Positions 32,717 to 40,997 of a stretch of DNA of 64,000 nt are shown here, one piece after another; position 1 is the first letter of the stretch; every line of letters begins with the position of its first letter. This DNA is from Azospirillum brasilense. Its GTDB lineage: Bacteria > Pseudomonadota > Alphaproteobacteria > Azospirillales > Azospirillaceae. The notes under the pieces are model-generated. The model had not been told where the DNA came from and did no database searches. It worked only from the letters and a program-made list of their open reading frames with translations. The DNA lies in contig NZ_VITI01000011.1 of the NCBI RefSeq assembly GCF_007827795.1, forward strand, positions 1 through 64,000, read 5' to 3'. Made by a program: the position numbers and the translations under genes.

Positions 32717-33138
32717 TCCCCCGCTCCGGCCCCGGCCCCGGTCAAATAGAGCGCCGCCCCGGCCTCGCGCACGTCGGCGCAGATGTCCTCATAGTTGCAG
32801 GTGATCTCCTCCCCGGCGGCGATGTCGCGGCGGGCGACGAAGCGCCGCCAGTCGCCGGGATCGGCCCGCCCGATGGACGGGCCATCGGCGTGGTTGAGGA
32901 ACCGGGCGTCGTCCCCCGGCAGAAGGACGCCGACCCCCTCGATCACGCAGCCGTGGAAGTCGATCAGCCGGGCGACCTGCGGAAAGTCGGTCAGCACGGC
33001 GGCGTCGGGCTCCAGCAGGCGGTCGATGCGGGCGTCGAACGCCCACACCGGCGTGCCGGCGGCGACCGCCTCCTCGGCGAAGAGCCCCAGCCCGTGGATC
33101 GGGCTGGAGGCGAGGCGGGTGGCGATGAGGAGCGGCAT
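32713..33138 (-). CDS. SET-domain protein (lysine methyltransferase-like)
   Basis: 141 residues, essentially one SET domain. Blocks: SPIHGLGLFAEEAVAAGTPV (N-SET strand, Gly-x-Gly for SAM), DARFLNHADGPSIG (the NH motif of the pseudoknot) and IAAGEEITCNYED (final EEI-x-x-x-Y motif with the catalytic Tyr). SET proteins methylate lysines or small amines with SAM. A bacterial stand-alone SET gene between a reductase and an acyltransferase-like gene suggests tailoring of a peptide or secreted product rather than chromatin work. Overlaps the downstream gene (ATGA). Confidence 0.88.
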   Translation of the reverse strand: MPLLIATRLASSPIHGLGLFAEEAVAAGTPVWAFDARIDRLLEPDAAVLTDFPQVARLIDFHGCVIEGVGVLLPGDDARFLNHADGPSIGRADPGDWRRFVARRDIAAGEEITCNYEDICADVREAGAALYLTGAGAGAGE

Positions 33139-33162
33139 GGCGTCCTTCTCCGGCGATGGGGC

Positions 33163-34329
33163 TTAGGCGGCGGCGGTGGCCGGCGACCCGGCCGGGGCCA
33201 GCGACTCGTCGAACTCGAAGCTGGCGGCGTCGTCGACGAACTGCTCGGCGATGGTCGTGCCGGGATTCGTCAGGCAGACGCCGATGTAGTCGGCGAACCG
33301 CGGCGGCGGGGCGAAGCCCTCGGCCAGCAGGCGGCTGTTGTCGAAGGCGATGTCCTGCGCGGTGAAGCGGTGGTACTTGCGCCCGCCGGCCATCATCGTG
33401 CGGTGCAGGATGTCGCGCTGCGGGAAGGCCAGCCGGAAGGCCCGGTCGAAGGGCTTCCAGCCTTCCGGCCCCTTCGGGTCGAAGAAGCTGTAGGGGCGGG
33501 TGCCCTCATGACCGTGGGCGGCGAAGGCGGCCTGGAAGTCGCTCCACATCGTCCGGCTGCCGAGGCCGGCGGAGATGTGGTAGAGGCTGTGCTTCAGCTC
33601 GGGCTTGCGCAGCAGGTCGTGCAGCCGGGCCGAGGCCCAGTCCACCGGCACGATGTCGATGAAGCCGTCCGGCGAGCAGGGCAGGACGCCGGTGCGGTCG
33701 ACCAGACGGAAGAACCAGAAGATGCTGGCGCTCGGGCGCACGCCCATCGCGGTGTGGCCGACGACGATGGACGGGCGGCAGACGACGATCGGCAGGTCGG
33801 GGAAGCCGGCGGCCAGGGCGCGCTCCGCCGCGGCCTTGCTGCGGGTGTATTCGACGATGTGCGGCGTGTCGTGGCCGGGGGCCGGGGCCTCCGCGACCAT
33901 CTCCAGCCACGGCGTCTCGCCGCAGCAGAAGGCGGTGCCGATGTGCAGGAAGCGCTGGAGGTGCTTCATGCGCCGGGCGCGGGCGGCCAGCGCCAGCGTG
34001 CCGTCGACGTTGATCTGCCAGACCGAATGGCGGCTGTCGAAGGAGGTGTCGGCGGCGACGTGGACGATGTGGGTCACCGCGTCCAGCCGCGGGTCGGTGC
34101 TGGTCGCCAGCGACTGCAGGTCGCCCGGAATGATCTGGCAGAGGTCGGCGTAGGCCTGGGCCGTGGCGCGGTCGACGCAACGCATGAGGTTGGTGGCGAG
34201 ACGGGCGCGGCAGGCGGCCTCGTCGGCGCCACGGATCAGCAGCAGGCAATCCGCCGCGGTCCCGTTCCTGACGGCGTCGAGGTAGAAGGAACCACCGAGA
34301 AAGCCGGTGCCGCCGGTGAGAAGGATCAT
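33163..34329 (-). CDS. NAD-dependent extended SDR, thioester/fatty acyl reductase-like
   Basis: 388 residues. The extended short-chain dehydrogenase fold of the male-sterility/thioester reductase group (NAD_binding_4): TGGTGFLGGSF nucleotide loop at 5-15, HIVHVAADTSFD, FLHIGTAFCCG, catalytic YTRSKAAAE (Tyr-x-x-x-Lys) and VVCRPSIVVGHT. Such enzymes reduce carrier- or CoA-bound acyl groups to aldehyde or alcohol, or work on nucleotide sugars. There is no attached carrier or adenylation domain, so any substrate must be made elsewhere. It lies downstream of the second ABC exporter after 82 bases and 24 bases before the SET gene. Confidence 0.82.
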   Translation of the reverse strand: MILLTGGTGFLGGSFYLDAVRNGTAADCLLLIRGADEAACRARLATNLMRCVDRATAQAYADLCQIIPGDLQSLATSTDPRLDAVTHIVHVAADTSFDSRHSVWQINVDGTLALAARARRMKHLQRFLHIGTAFCCGETPWLEMVAEAPAPGHDTPHIVEYTRSKAAAERALAAGFPDLPIVVCRPSIVVGHTAMGVRPSASIFWFFRLVDRTGVLPCSPDGFIDIVPVDWASARLHDLLRKPELKHSLYHISAGLGSRTMWSDFQAAFAAHGHEGTRPYSFFDPKGPEGWKPFDRAFRLAFPQRDILHRTMMAGGRKYHRFTAQDIAFDNSRLLAEGFAPPPRFADYIGVCLTNPGTTIAEQFVDDAASFEFDESLAPAGSPATAAA

Positions 34330-34411
34330 GGTGTGCCTCGGTCTCGCGTCTGGGGGAGGGGAGGGTTCGGTTGGTGGCTCCGATCCGCTGGCCCCGATCC
34401 GCTGGTCTGGA

Positions 34412-36076
34412 TCAGGCGGGCAGCAGGTCGGGGGCGGGAAGGGCGGGGGTGTCGAGCCGGCGGATACCGCCCTGCTCGACCTGGATCTGCACGTCGGCGG
34501 CGTCGAAATACGCGTCGTCGTGGGTCACGGCGATCACGGTGATGCCGCGCGCCTTCATCCAGGGAATGATCTCGCGGTAGAATTTCCGCCGGAAATAGGG
34601 GGACTGGTCGGCCGCCCATTCGTCGAGCACCAGCACGGGCTTGCGCTCCAGCAGGGCGGCGGCCAGCGCGAGGCGCTTCTTCTGCCCCTGCGACAGGTCC
34701 ACCGTCGTGAAGGCGCGGTCCTCGACCGCCACCTTGTCGGACATCTCCAGCAGGTCGAGCAGCTCGTCGGCGAAGCCGTCTTCCAGCGACACCGCGCCGT
34801 AGAGCTGGCGGGTGACGTGGTTGTCGGAAAAGACGACGGAGAACAAGTCGCGGTAGGAGCCCAGCGTGTCCGCCGTCACCACCGTGCCGTCCACCGTCAG
34901 GCTGCCGCGCTGCGCCGGGTAGAGGCCAAGCAGCATGTGGATCAGCGTGCTCTTGCCGGCGCCGTTGTGGCCGGTGACGAAGACGACGTCGCCGCGCTCC
35001 ACCGTCAGGTTGATGGGGCCGACGGTGAAGGAGCCGGTGCCGTCGCGCCCGGCGTGGCGGTACGACGCGCCGTCGAGCGCGATGGTGGCGAAGTCGGCGA
35101 AGCCGGTCGGCGGGGCGTCCTTGGCCCGGCGCTGCGCGGGGCGGGGCGGCGCCTTCAGCTCCGCCTCGACCGCCAGATAGGAGCGGGCGGCGGTCTCGGC
35201 GCTGATGTAGGAGGGGTAGGAGGCGACGATGGTGATGACCGGGTAGGCGATGAAGGCGGCGGCGTGGCCGGCCAGCACGACGGTCGCGATGTCGGTGCTC
35301 GTCACCGCCGGCAGCAGGAAGATGATTCCGGCCAGCGCCGCGTAGTAGGTCAGCTCGCTCAGCGTGAAGTAGTGGCTGTACTCGGCACCGAAGCGGTGGC
35401 GCTCCGTCCGCAGCGCCTCGGCGCAGGTGGTGGCGTCGGACAGCGCGTTGGCGGCGCGGCGGCGGTTCAGCTTGCACTCGCGCAGGGTCTGCAGGATGTG
35501 GTCCGACCGTTCGGACAGGGCGCCCTCGGCCTCGTGGATCGTCTCCGACAGCCGTTCCAGCCGCAGGACGGAGCGGGCGATCAGAATGCCGCCGACCGTC
35601 AGGAAGCCCAGTACGATCAGCACCGCGGCGTTCGACAGGGTGGCGAGGTAGAGCAGGCAGAGGATGATCGCCGCGACCGACTGGAAGCTGATGACCAGCG
35701 TCGGCACCGCCTGGGCGAGAAGCTGAAGCTCCGGCCCGGCGACCTGGGCGAGGCGGGCGGAGCCGACCGCCATGGCGTCCGGCAGGTCGGCGGCCACCGC
35801 GCGGCGCAGCAGGTCGACGCGCAGGATCGCCAGCGCCGCCTGCATCCGCTTGGACGCCGCGTTCATCATCCAGCCCTGGGCGAACCGCCAGGAGAAGGCG
35901 GACAGCAGGAAGATGAACAGCAGACGCTGCAGCCCCTCCGGATCGTCCATGATGACCAGCGCGCTGTTCAGCGAGGTCAGCAGGGCGAGGTTGAGGGCCG
36001 CCGCCAGCACCGCCAGCAGCAGTAGCGGCTGCATGTTGCGCAGGGCGTCGCGTCTCAGGATGCGCCAGAGATCCAT
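34412..36076 (-). CDS. ABC exporter, SyrD/PvdE-like (permease-ATPase fusion), second copy
   Basis: 554 residues: six-helix permease about 1-300 (starts MDLWRILRRDALRNMQPLLL), ATPase about 325-545. Walker A VTGHNGAGKSTLIHM, signature VDLSQGQKKRLALA and Walker B PVLVLDEWAADQSPYFRRKF. The LS-x-GQ-x-KR and DEW-x-x-DQ-x-x-x-FR forms are hallmarks of the cyclic-peptide exporter group that includes SyrD and pyoverdine exporter PvdE. It starts seven bases after the SPFH gene. With its paralogue at 37414 it could form a heterodimer, since both are half transporters of equal build. Cargo unknown; no peptide synthetase is in the window. Confidence 0.9.
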   Translation of the reverse strand: MDLWRILRRDALRNMQPLLLLAVLAAALNLALLTSLNSALVIMDDPEGLQRLLFIFLLSAFSWRFAQGWMMNAASKRMQAALAILRVDLLRRAVAADLPDAMAVGSARLAQVAGPELQLLAQAVPTLVISFQSVAAIILCLLYLATLSNAAVLIVLGFLTVGGILIARSVLRLERLSETIHEAEGALSERSDHILQTLRECKLNRRRAANALSDATTCAEALRTERHRFGAEYSHYFTLSELTYYAALAGIIFLLPAVTSTDIATVVLAGHAAAFIAYPVITIVASYPSYISAETAARSYLAVEAELKAPPRPAQRRAKDAPPTGFADFATIALDGASYRHAGRDGTGSFTVGPINLTVERGDVVFVTGHNGAGKSTLIHMLLGLYPAQRGSLTVDGTVVTADTLGSYRDLFSVVFSDNHVTRQLYGAVSLEDGFADELLDLLEMSDKVAVEDRAFTTVDLSQGQKKRLALAAALLERKPVLVLDEWAADQSPYFRRKFYREIIPWMKARGITVIAVTHDDAYFDAADVQIQVEQGGIRRLDTPALPAPDLLPA

Positions 36077-36083
36077 CGCCGGC

Positions 36084-37412
36084 TCACTTGGACTGGATGA
36101 GGTCGAGCAGGCGGGACGGCGACATGGTCGACAGGATGGGGGCCGCGGCCGCCTTGCCGTCCTTGGCCGGTCCGCTGGCGGCCCCCGCCGGCTCGGGCTT
36201 GACGCCGGGAACCGGCGCGGTCGGCGAGCGGTGGGCAGCGGGTTCGGCCCCGGCGGTGTTCAGGCTGGGCATCTGGGCGACCGGCACCTGTCCGGGCGTG
36301 CCGTCGCCGCTCAGCGAGGGAAGCTGCGAGGCAGGCGGGACCGGCAGGCTGCTGGGCGGCAGGCTGCTCTGCGGCAGGGTCACGGTACCCGGCGCACCCG
36401 CGTGCGGCGCGCCGGGGGCGGGGGGGGCCGGCATCGGAAGGGTGGCGCCCTGGCCCGAGGCGGCGTCGAGGATCAGCGGCAGCCCGCCGCTGGCGGCGTT
36501 GCCGATGACGACGATCTTGGCGTTGGGCGAATGGGCCAGCTCCAGCGTCGCCTCGATGCCCCGCCAGCGCAGGTAGTTCTCGGTCAGGTTGGCCTGTACC
36601 GTCTCCTGGAAGGCGCGGATGCCCTGGCCTTCGAGCTGCTTGCGCTGGCTCTCGAACAGCTCGCGCTGCAGGCGGAACTGGTATTCCTGGGCGGCCTGGT
36701 CCTGCTGGATCTTGCGCTCGATCGACACCATGATCGCTTCGGGCAGCGAGACGTTGCGGATCAGGATGTCCTGGATCAGGACATAGCCGGTCTTGGTCCG
36801 CCCGTCCGGCTTCGGCGTGTCCTCGGCCCCGATGATCTGGGCGTACATCACGCGGTCGGCGACCTGCTCGAAGGTCTCGGTCTGAACGCGCAGGCGGCGG
36901 TGGGCGTAGAGTTCGTCGGCCTTGAAGCGCGACACGATCTCGCGCGACACCGACCCGACCTCCGGCACCAGCAGCACTTCCAGGTAGTTCGGCCCGACGT
37001 TCTTGTGCAGGGCGGCCAGCATCTCCGCGTAGGGGCGGTAGCGCACCGTGATCTCGATGCTGACGTTCAGGCCGTCGTTGGCGATGGCGGAGTAGGAGCG
37101 GGTATCCTCCTGCAGGCGCAGGTCGTAGACCTCGATCTTGTCCCAGGGGAAGATGACGTGCACGCCCTCGGCCAGGGCCGGAGCCATCTGGGTGCCCTGG
37201 TGGAAGCGCTTCCACAGCACGCCGCCGTGGCCGGCCGGGATGAAGACGACGATGGACGGGGCGAAGTAGAGGAAGATCAGGACACCGACCAGCAGCGTGC
37301 ACAGCAGCGACCGGCGGTGCTCCTCGTACCAGTTGCCAAGCAGCGCGCGCAGGCGCGACTTCGGCTGCGGCGTCGCGTCGGCGTCGTCGTAGGTGAAGGC
37401 CTGGTCAGCCAT
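36084..37412 (-). CDS. SPFH/band-7 (prohibitin-like) membrane protein
   Basis: 442 residues. The ATG at 37412 has GGAGACC upstream and directly follows the first ABC gene. A short cytoplasmic start, one membrane helix at about 35-55 (LLCTLLVGVLIFLYFAPSIV), then the SPFH domain about 60-260: VPEVGSVSREIVSRF, FEQVADRVMYAQIIG, ILIRNVSLPEAIMVSIERKI. A coiled coil (QQDQAAQEYQFRLQRELFES, about 255-310) allows ring-like oligomers. The last 140 residues are Pro/Ala-rich and probably disordered. SPFH proteins build membrane microdomains or cages around partners such as proteases. Placement between two ABC half-exporters suggests it scaffolds them, an arrangement I have not seen described. Confidence 0.9.
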   Translation of the reverse strand: MADQAFTYDDADATPQPKSRLRALLGNWYEEHRRSLLCTLLVGVLIFLYFAPSIVVFIPAGHGGVLWKRFHQGTQMAPALAEGVHVIFPWDKIEVYDLRLQEDTRSYSAIANDGLNVSIEITVRYRPYAEMLAALHKNVGPNYLEVLLVPEVGSVSREIVSRFKADELYAHRRLRVQTETFEQVADRVMYAQIIGAEDTPKPDGRTKTGYVLIQDILIRNVSLPEAIMVSIERKIQQDQAAQEYQFRLQRELFESQRKQLEGQGIRAFQETVQANLTENYLRWRGIEATLELAHSPNAKIVVIGNAASGGLPLILDAASGQGATLPMPAPPAPGAPHAGAPGTVTLPQSSLPPSSLPVPPASQLPSLSGDGTPGQVPVAQMPSLNTAGAEPAAHRSPTAPVPGVKPEPAGAASGPAKDGKAAAAPILSTMSPSRLLDLIQSK

Positions 37413-37413
37413 G

Positions 37414-39135
37414 TCACGCGGTCTCCTGGAGCAAAGCCGTGGCGGGGCGCGGGGCGTCCGTCCGCTCATCGGTCATTTGGCTGTTGGTCATCTGGCCGTT
37501 GGTCATGTGAATGGTCACGTCGCAGACCGACGAGGCGTTGCCGTCGTGCGATACGAAGATCACGGTGCGGCCCAGCGACCGCAGCTTGCCGATGATCTCG
37601 TTGGTGAAGCGGGTGCGGAACTCGGCGTCCTGGTCGGACGTCCATTCGTCGAGAATGATGATCGGACGCCCCTCCGCGACCGCGACGGCCAGGGCGACGC
37701 GGCGGCGCTGGCCCTTGGAGAGGTCGCGGTTCAGCAGGCCGTCGCCGGTCTCCGGAACCAGATGGTCGATCTTCAGATAGGCCAGCATCTCGCGGAACAG
37801 CTCGGCGTCGAAGGTCGGCCCCTGCGGCAGGCGGGTGAACAAGTGGTGGTCCTGGAACACCGCGCAGAACAGGTCGCGGTAGGATTCCAGCCGGTCGCCC
37901 TCCACTTCCTGCCCGTCGAGCAGGACCTGCCCCTCGTCCGGGCGGAACAGCAGCGGGATGACGCGCAGCAGGGTGGACTTGCCCGACCCGTTGGCCCCGA
38001 CGATGCCGACGACGCCGCCCGCCGGGATGGTCATGTCGATGGGGCCGATCACGAAGGGCTCGGGCCGCAGCCCGGCGCGGTAGGCGAAGCGCACGCCGCG
38101 CAGTTCGATGGCGGAGAAGCGGCGCGGCGCGCGGGCCAGCTTCGACGGCGCGTACTCCGCCGCCGGCATGGTGGCGAGGAGGGTGGTGAGCTGGTTCGCC
38201 GCATCCTCCGCCGCGATGTAGTCGGGAACGGCGTTGAGGAACTTCGACAGCGGCCGGGCGAGGAACAGGATGACCGAGGTCACCAGCGGAAGCTCCGCCG
38301 CCGACAGCGCGCCCATGCGCGGGAAGATGAAGACGAAGACCGCGGAGAAGCCGATGACGATGGTGGCGATCCAGGAGAACAGCTCCCCCAGATTGCGTCC
38401 GTGGCGCCGCTTCAGATCCTCCCAGCGGGCGACGTCGGCCTCGACCGCCTGGGTCAGCTCGTCGCGCCGCGCCTTGCCCAGCTTGATCTCGGCGTTGCCG
38501 CCGACGATCTCGGAGAAGCCCTGGAGCATCCGCACCTCGGACTCCTTGGCTTGGCCCAGCAGGGCGCGGGTCCGCTGCGCCTCGCGCACGTACCAGCCGC
38601 CGATCATCGCGCCGGCCACCAGGAGCAGCGTGGCGCCCACCGTGGTCAGCGTCCACAGGTAGAGGTAGGCCACGACCGCCACCAGCATCATGTTGGCGGC
38701 GATCGACAGGTTGGGCAGCAGCGCCGCGATGCGCTCCAGATGGTGGTTGCCCAGATCGAAGGAGCGCCGGGCCTGCATGTCGAGGATGTCGGCGTGGTTG
38801 CCCAGCGTGACGGTTTGCAGGAAGCGCCGCCGCACGCCGGCCAGCGCGCTGAAGGCGGTGGTCAGCACCAGACCGACGAAGCGCTTGCTGAAGGCGTAGG
38901 AGACCAGCAGCGACAGGCAGAAGATCAGGAAGGGCGTGTCCAGCACCTCGCCGCGCATCCAGCCGTTCAGCTCCGCGCTGAGGCTCATCAGGCTGATGAG
39001 GTTGGCGGCCGCGGCGACGCAGCCGGTGACCACCAGCCGGGTCAGGATCTCACGGTCGGCCAGCCCGATCAGGGGCAGCAGGGCCGAGACCGGCCGGCTG
39101 GGGGCGACGCGCTTGCTTGTCTTGCTTTTGCTCAT
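37414..39135 (-). CDS. ABC exporter, SyrD/PvdE-like (permease-ATPase fusion), first copy
   Basis: 573 residues: permease about 25-310, ATPase about 335-550. Walker A IVGANGSGKSTLLR, signature NRDLSKGQRRRVALAVAV and Walker B PIIILDEWTSDQDAEFRTRF, again the SyrD/PvdE-type signature and DEW-x-x-DQ motif. The tail repeats TNGQMTNSQMTDE, a small in-frame duplication. Starts nine bases after the solute-binding protein gene, and its stop is followed at once by the SPFH gene. Sequence differs clearly from the second copy, so the pair is old and possibly specialised as a heterodimer. Confidence 0.9.
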   Translation of the reverse strand: MSKSKTSKRVAPSRPVSALLPLIGLADREILTRLVVTGCVAAAANLISLMSLSAELNGWMRGEVLDTPFLIFCLSLLVSYAFSKRFVGLVLTTAFSALAGVRRRFLQTVTLGNHADILDMQARRSFDLGNHHLERIAALLPNLSIAANMMLVAVVAYLYLWTLTTVGATLLLVAGAMIGGWYVREAQRTRALLGQAKESEVRMLQGFSEIVGGNAEIKLGKARRDELTQAVEADVARWEDLKRRHGRNLGELFSWIATIVIGFSAVFVFIFPRMGALSAAELPLVTSVILFLARPLSKFLNAVPDYIAAEDAANQLTTLLATMPAAEYAPSKLARAPRRFSAIELRGVRFAYRAGLRPEPFVIGPIDMTIPAGGVVGIVGANGSGKSTLLRVIPLLFRPDEGQVLLDGQEVEGDRLESYRDLFCAVFQDHHLFTRLPQGPTFDAELFREMLAYLKIDHLVPETGDGLLNRDLSKGQRRRVALAVAVAEGRPIIILDEWTSDQDAEFRTRFTNEIIGKLRSLGRTVIFVSHDGNASSVCDVTIHMTNGQMTNSQMTDERTDAPRPATALLQETA

Positions 39136-39144
39136 CGGTCCGCC

Positions 39145-39906
39145 TCACTCCGCCAGCCAGGAGTCGAGGATGCGGGTGATCGTGCCGTTGTCGCGCAGCT
39201 TGACGAAGGCGGCCTGCAACCGTTCCGCCTTCTCCTTGCGCGCCTTGGGCATGGCGATGTAGCGGGGGATCAGGCCCAGCGGCTTGGGCAGGACGCGCAC
39301 GTCCTTCAGGCGCCCGTCCTGCTTGGCCATGTGGTTCAGCACATGCAGGTCGCCGACGATCACGTCCACCCGGCCCAGGATCAGGCGGCGGAAATTGACC
39401 ACGTTGCTGCTCGACGGGACCTTTTCCAGATAGGTCGCGGCGTCGAAGTCCGGCGCGTAGGCGAAGCCGTCGACCACGCCGATGCGGTAGGGGGTCAGAT
39501 CCTCCAGCCGCTCGAAGGCGATGGGGGAGTCCTTGCGCACCATGAAGACGGTCGTGCCGGTGCGGAACGGCCCGATCATGTTGTACTGCGCGAAACGGGC
39601 GGGCGAGGCGATGAACTGGAACCCGACGTCGGCGGTGTTCTCGTCCATCGACCGGACGACCTCGGTCCAGGACAGCGGCCGGTGGACCGGGGTGATGCTC
39701 AGCTCCTTCAGCAGGGCGACGACGATCTCGGTGTCGATCCCCGTGCGGGTGCCGTTGAAGGAGTAGTTGTAGGGCGGAAAATGGTCTTCCGACGCGATGG
39801 TCCAGTATTCGGCGCGCGCCGGAAGAGTTGCGGCGCACAGCGCCAGCAGGACCGGCAGCAGGAGCCGCAGGACCGGACGGAGGATGGACGCCGTCGCCGC
39901 CGTCAT
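39145..39906 (-). CDS. Periplasmic solute-binding protein, amino-acid (family 3) type
   Basis: 253 residues. Signal peptide at 1-32 (VLRLLLPVLLALCAATLPARA, cut before EYWTIAS). Mature part is a type II periplasmic binding fold (SBP_bac_3): TIASEDHFPPYNYSFNG, GIDTEIVVALLKEL, FIASPARFAQYNMIGPF and RIGVVDGFAYAPDF. No matching importer genes (permease pair, ATPase) are nearby; instead two exporter-type ABC genes follow. It may sense a ligand for the exporter system or act as a solitary binding enzyme/sensor. Overlaps the preceding small membrane gene by four bases (ATGA). Confidence 0.88.
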   Translation of the reverse strand: MTAATASILRPVLRLLLPVLLALCAATLPARAEYWTIASEDHFPPYNYSFNGTRTGIDTEIVVALLKELSITPVHRPLSWTEVVRSMDENTADVGFQFIASPARFAQYNMIGPFRTGTTVFMVRKDSPIAFERLEDLTPYRIGVVDGFAYAPDFDAATYLEKVPSSSNVVNFRRLILGRVDVIVGDLHVLNHMAKQDGRLKDVRVLPKPLGLIPRYIAMPKARKEKAERLQAAFVKLRDNGTITRILDSWLAE

Positions 39907-40073
39907 GCCTTCGCCCGCTTCTTGCTGCGGGTGGTCAGCAGGATCATCACGAGAAGGGCGCCCGGCGGCGTTAGAACCACCGCCAGGAAGGCGTAAAGCA
40001 GGAAGCCGCCGCGGCGGCCGATCCCCAGAAACCCGACCAGCAGGCAGAGACCGATGTAGATCAGCTCGAACAC
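39903..40073 (-). CDS. Small two-helix membrane protein (56 aa)
   Basis: A frame of 56 codons from GTG at 40073 with AAGGGAAG about 7 bases upstream. It encodes two hydrophobic helices: IYIGLCLLVGFLGI, then after GRRGG, FLLYAFLAVVLTPPGALLVM, and a basic tail (TTRSKKRAKA). Its stop overlaps the start of the solute-binding protein gene (ATGA), the same coupling style as its neighbours, which supports a real gene. Basic loops inside suggest both ends in the cytoplasm. Function unknown; possibly an accessory subunit of the exporter/SPFH complex. Confidence 0.65.
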   Translation of the reverse strand: MFELIYIGLCLLVGFLGIGRRGGFLLYAFLAVVLTPPGALLVMILLTTRSKKRAKA

Positions 40074-40115
40074 GGCGATGCTTCCCTTGTTGCCCGGCGC
40101 CCCGGCGTCGTGCCC

Positions 40116-40616
40116 TTAGCCGGCCTTCTGGACCGGCTGCTCTTCCATCTGCGGCGCCGCGGCGGGAGCCTCGCCAGCGTCGCCCTTGGCGGCCTCGAAC
40201 TCCTTGCGGAAATGCTCGCGCATCGTCTCGACGTCGAAGTCCAGCAGCGTGCCGCCAGTCTCGAAATGCTGCGCGAACACGCGGCCGAGCGCCTGGGTGG
40301 CGGCCAGCGACAGGGCCGGCATGACGGCGACGCCCAGCGCCGTGCCGATGAACGGAACGGCCTTCACGGCGGAGCCGAGCACGCTGGAGCTGAGGGCGCC
40401 GGGCATGACGCCGCCCATCAGCGCGCCGACGATGGCGCGGGTGCGCTCCTGAGCGAACTCGATCTCATAGAGCTTGGCGAGCTTATGGATCAGGTTGAGC
40501 TGGGCCACGCTGACCGCGGCGACGTCCGCGCCGGGAACGGGGATGAGTCCGAAGGCGCCCGAGGCGTAGCTGTGATACTTGATCAGTTCCTGGGCGCGCT
40601 TCTTGCGGTCTACCAT
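40116..40616 (-). CDS. DUF697/YcjF-like membrane protein
   Basis: 166 residues. Starts MVDRKKRAQELIKYHSYASG and has the hydrophobic GLIPVPGADVAAVSVAQLNL block of the DUF697 family, found at the C-terminus of membrane-associated GTPases and as stand-alone proteins. Three further hydrophobic stretches at about 64-82, 85-98 and 100-112 probably span or enter the membrane. The C-terminal 40 residues are charged and Ala/Pro-rich. It opens the operon that runs to the acyltransferase-like gene. No GTPase is adjacent. Confidence 0.7.
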   Translation of the reverse strand: MVDRKKRAQELIKYHSYASGAFGLIPVPGADVAAVSVAQLNLIHKLAKLYEIEFAQERTRAIVGALMGGVMPGALSSSVLGSAVKAVPFIGTALGVAVMPALSLAATQALGRVFAQHFETGGTLLDFDVETMREHFRKEFEAAKGDAGEAPAAAPQMEEQPVQKAG

Positions 40617-40997
40617 GATCCGAAACCTTTCGAGGGTCAGGTGAGGTTGATTTCAGGTGGAAACGGGGAGCTTTGACACACGTCAGAGGACGTTATTCGT
40701 CGCAAATTTGGCATTCCGAAAGAAACAAAGCATCGCCAATCAACCGCTGCCTAAGCGATTGGTAAAAGAATGCCCCTATTGTCGCTGGTAAATTACGCGG
40801 TGGTCTTCAGGACTGGCGTCGAGCAGAGAATGACTGCCTAACGATCCAATATGCCCCAACGACTTGATACATTTTCAGTACTTAACAACGCATTAAATGC
40901 CTATGACCGTCGTCAGTGTTTTTGTCGGAACGTGCGTCATCTTTCTGCGAATTGTAACAAAGTTCATCATGAGCTTTTCTTTGTGTATTGAACGCCG
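40617..40997. other. AT-rich 381-base gap between two leftward operons
   Basis: The only clearly AT-rich stretch inside 32-53 kb. No reading frame of merit. It should hold the end of the TssM-like operon and the promoter of the DUF697 operon. Features: an inverted repeat CCAATC/GATTGG at 40736-40762 and several A/T tracts (TTTTTGTCGG near 40920, AACAAAG near 40960). No T-run hairpin was found directly after the TssM-like stop. Confidence 0.5.

Noticed and set aside
34412-39135. A nonribosomal peptide cluster, from the SyrD/PvdE-type exporters
   Set aside because: No adenylation, condensation or carrier domains occur in the window; the Sfp-type transferase is 13 kb away in another context.
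37414-39135. A classical drug exporter
   Set aside because: The LSKGQRRR signature and DEW-x-x-DQ Walker B form point to the SyrD/PvdE cyclic-peptide exporter group instead.
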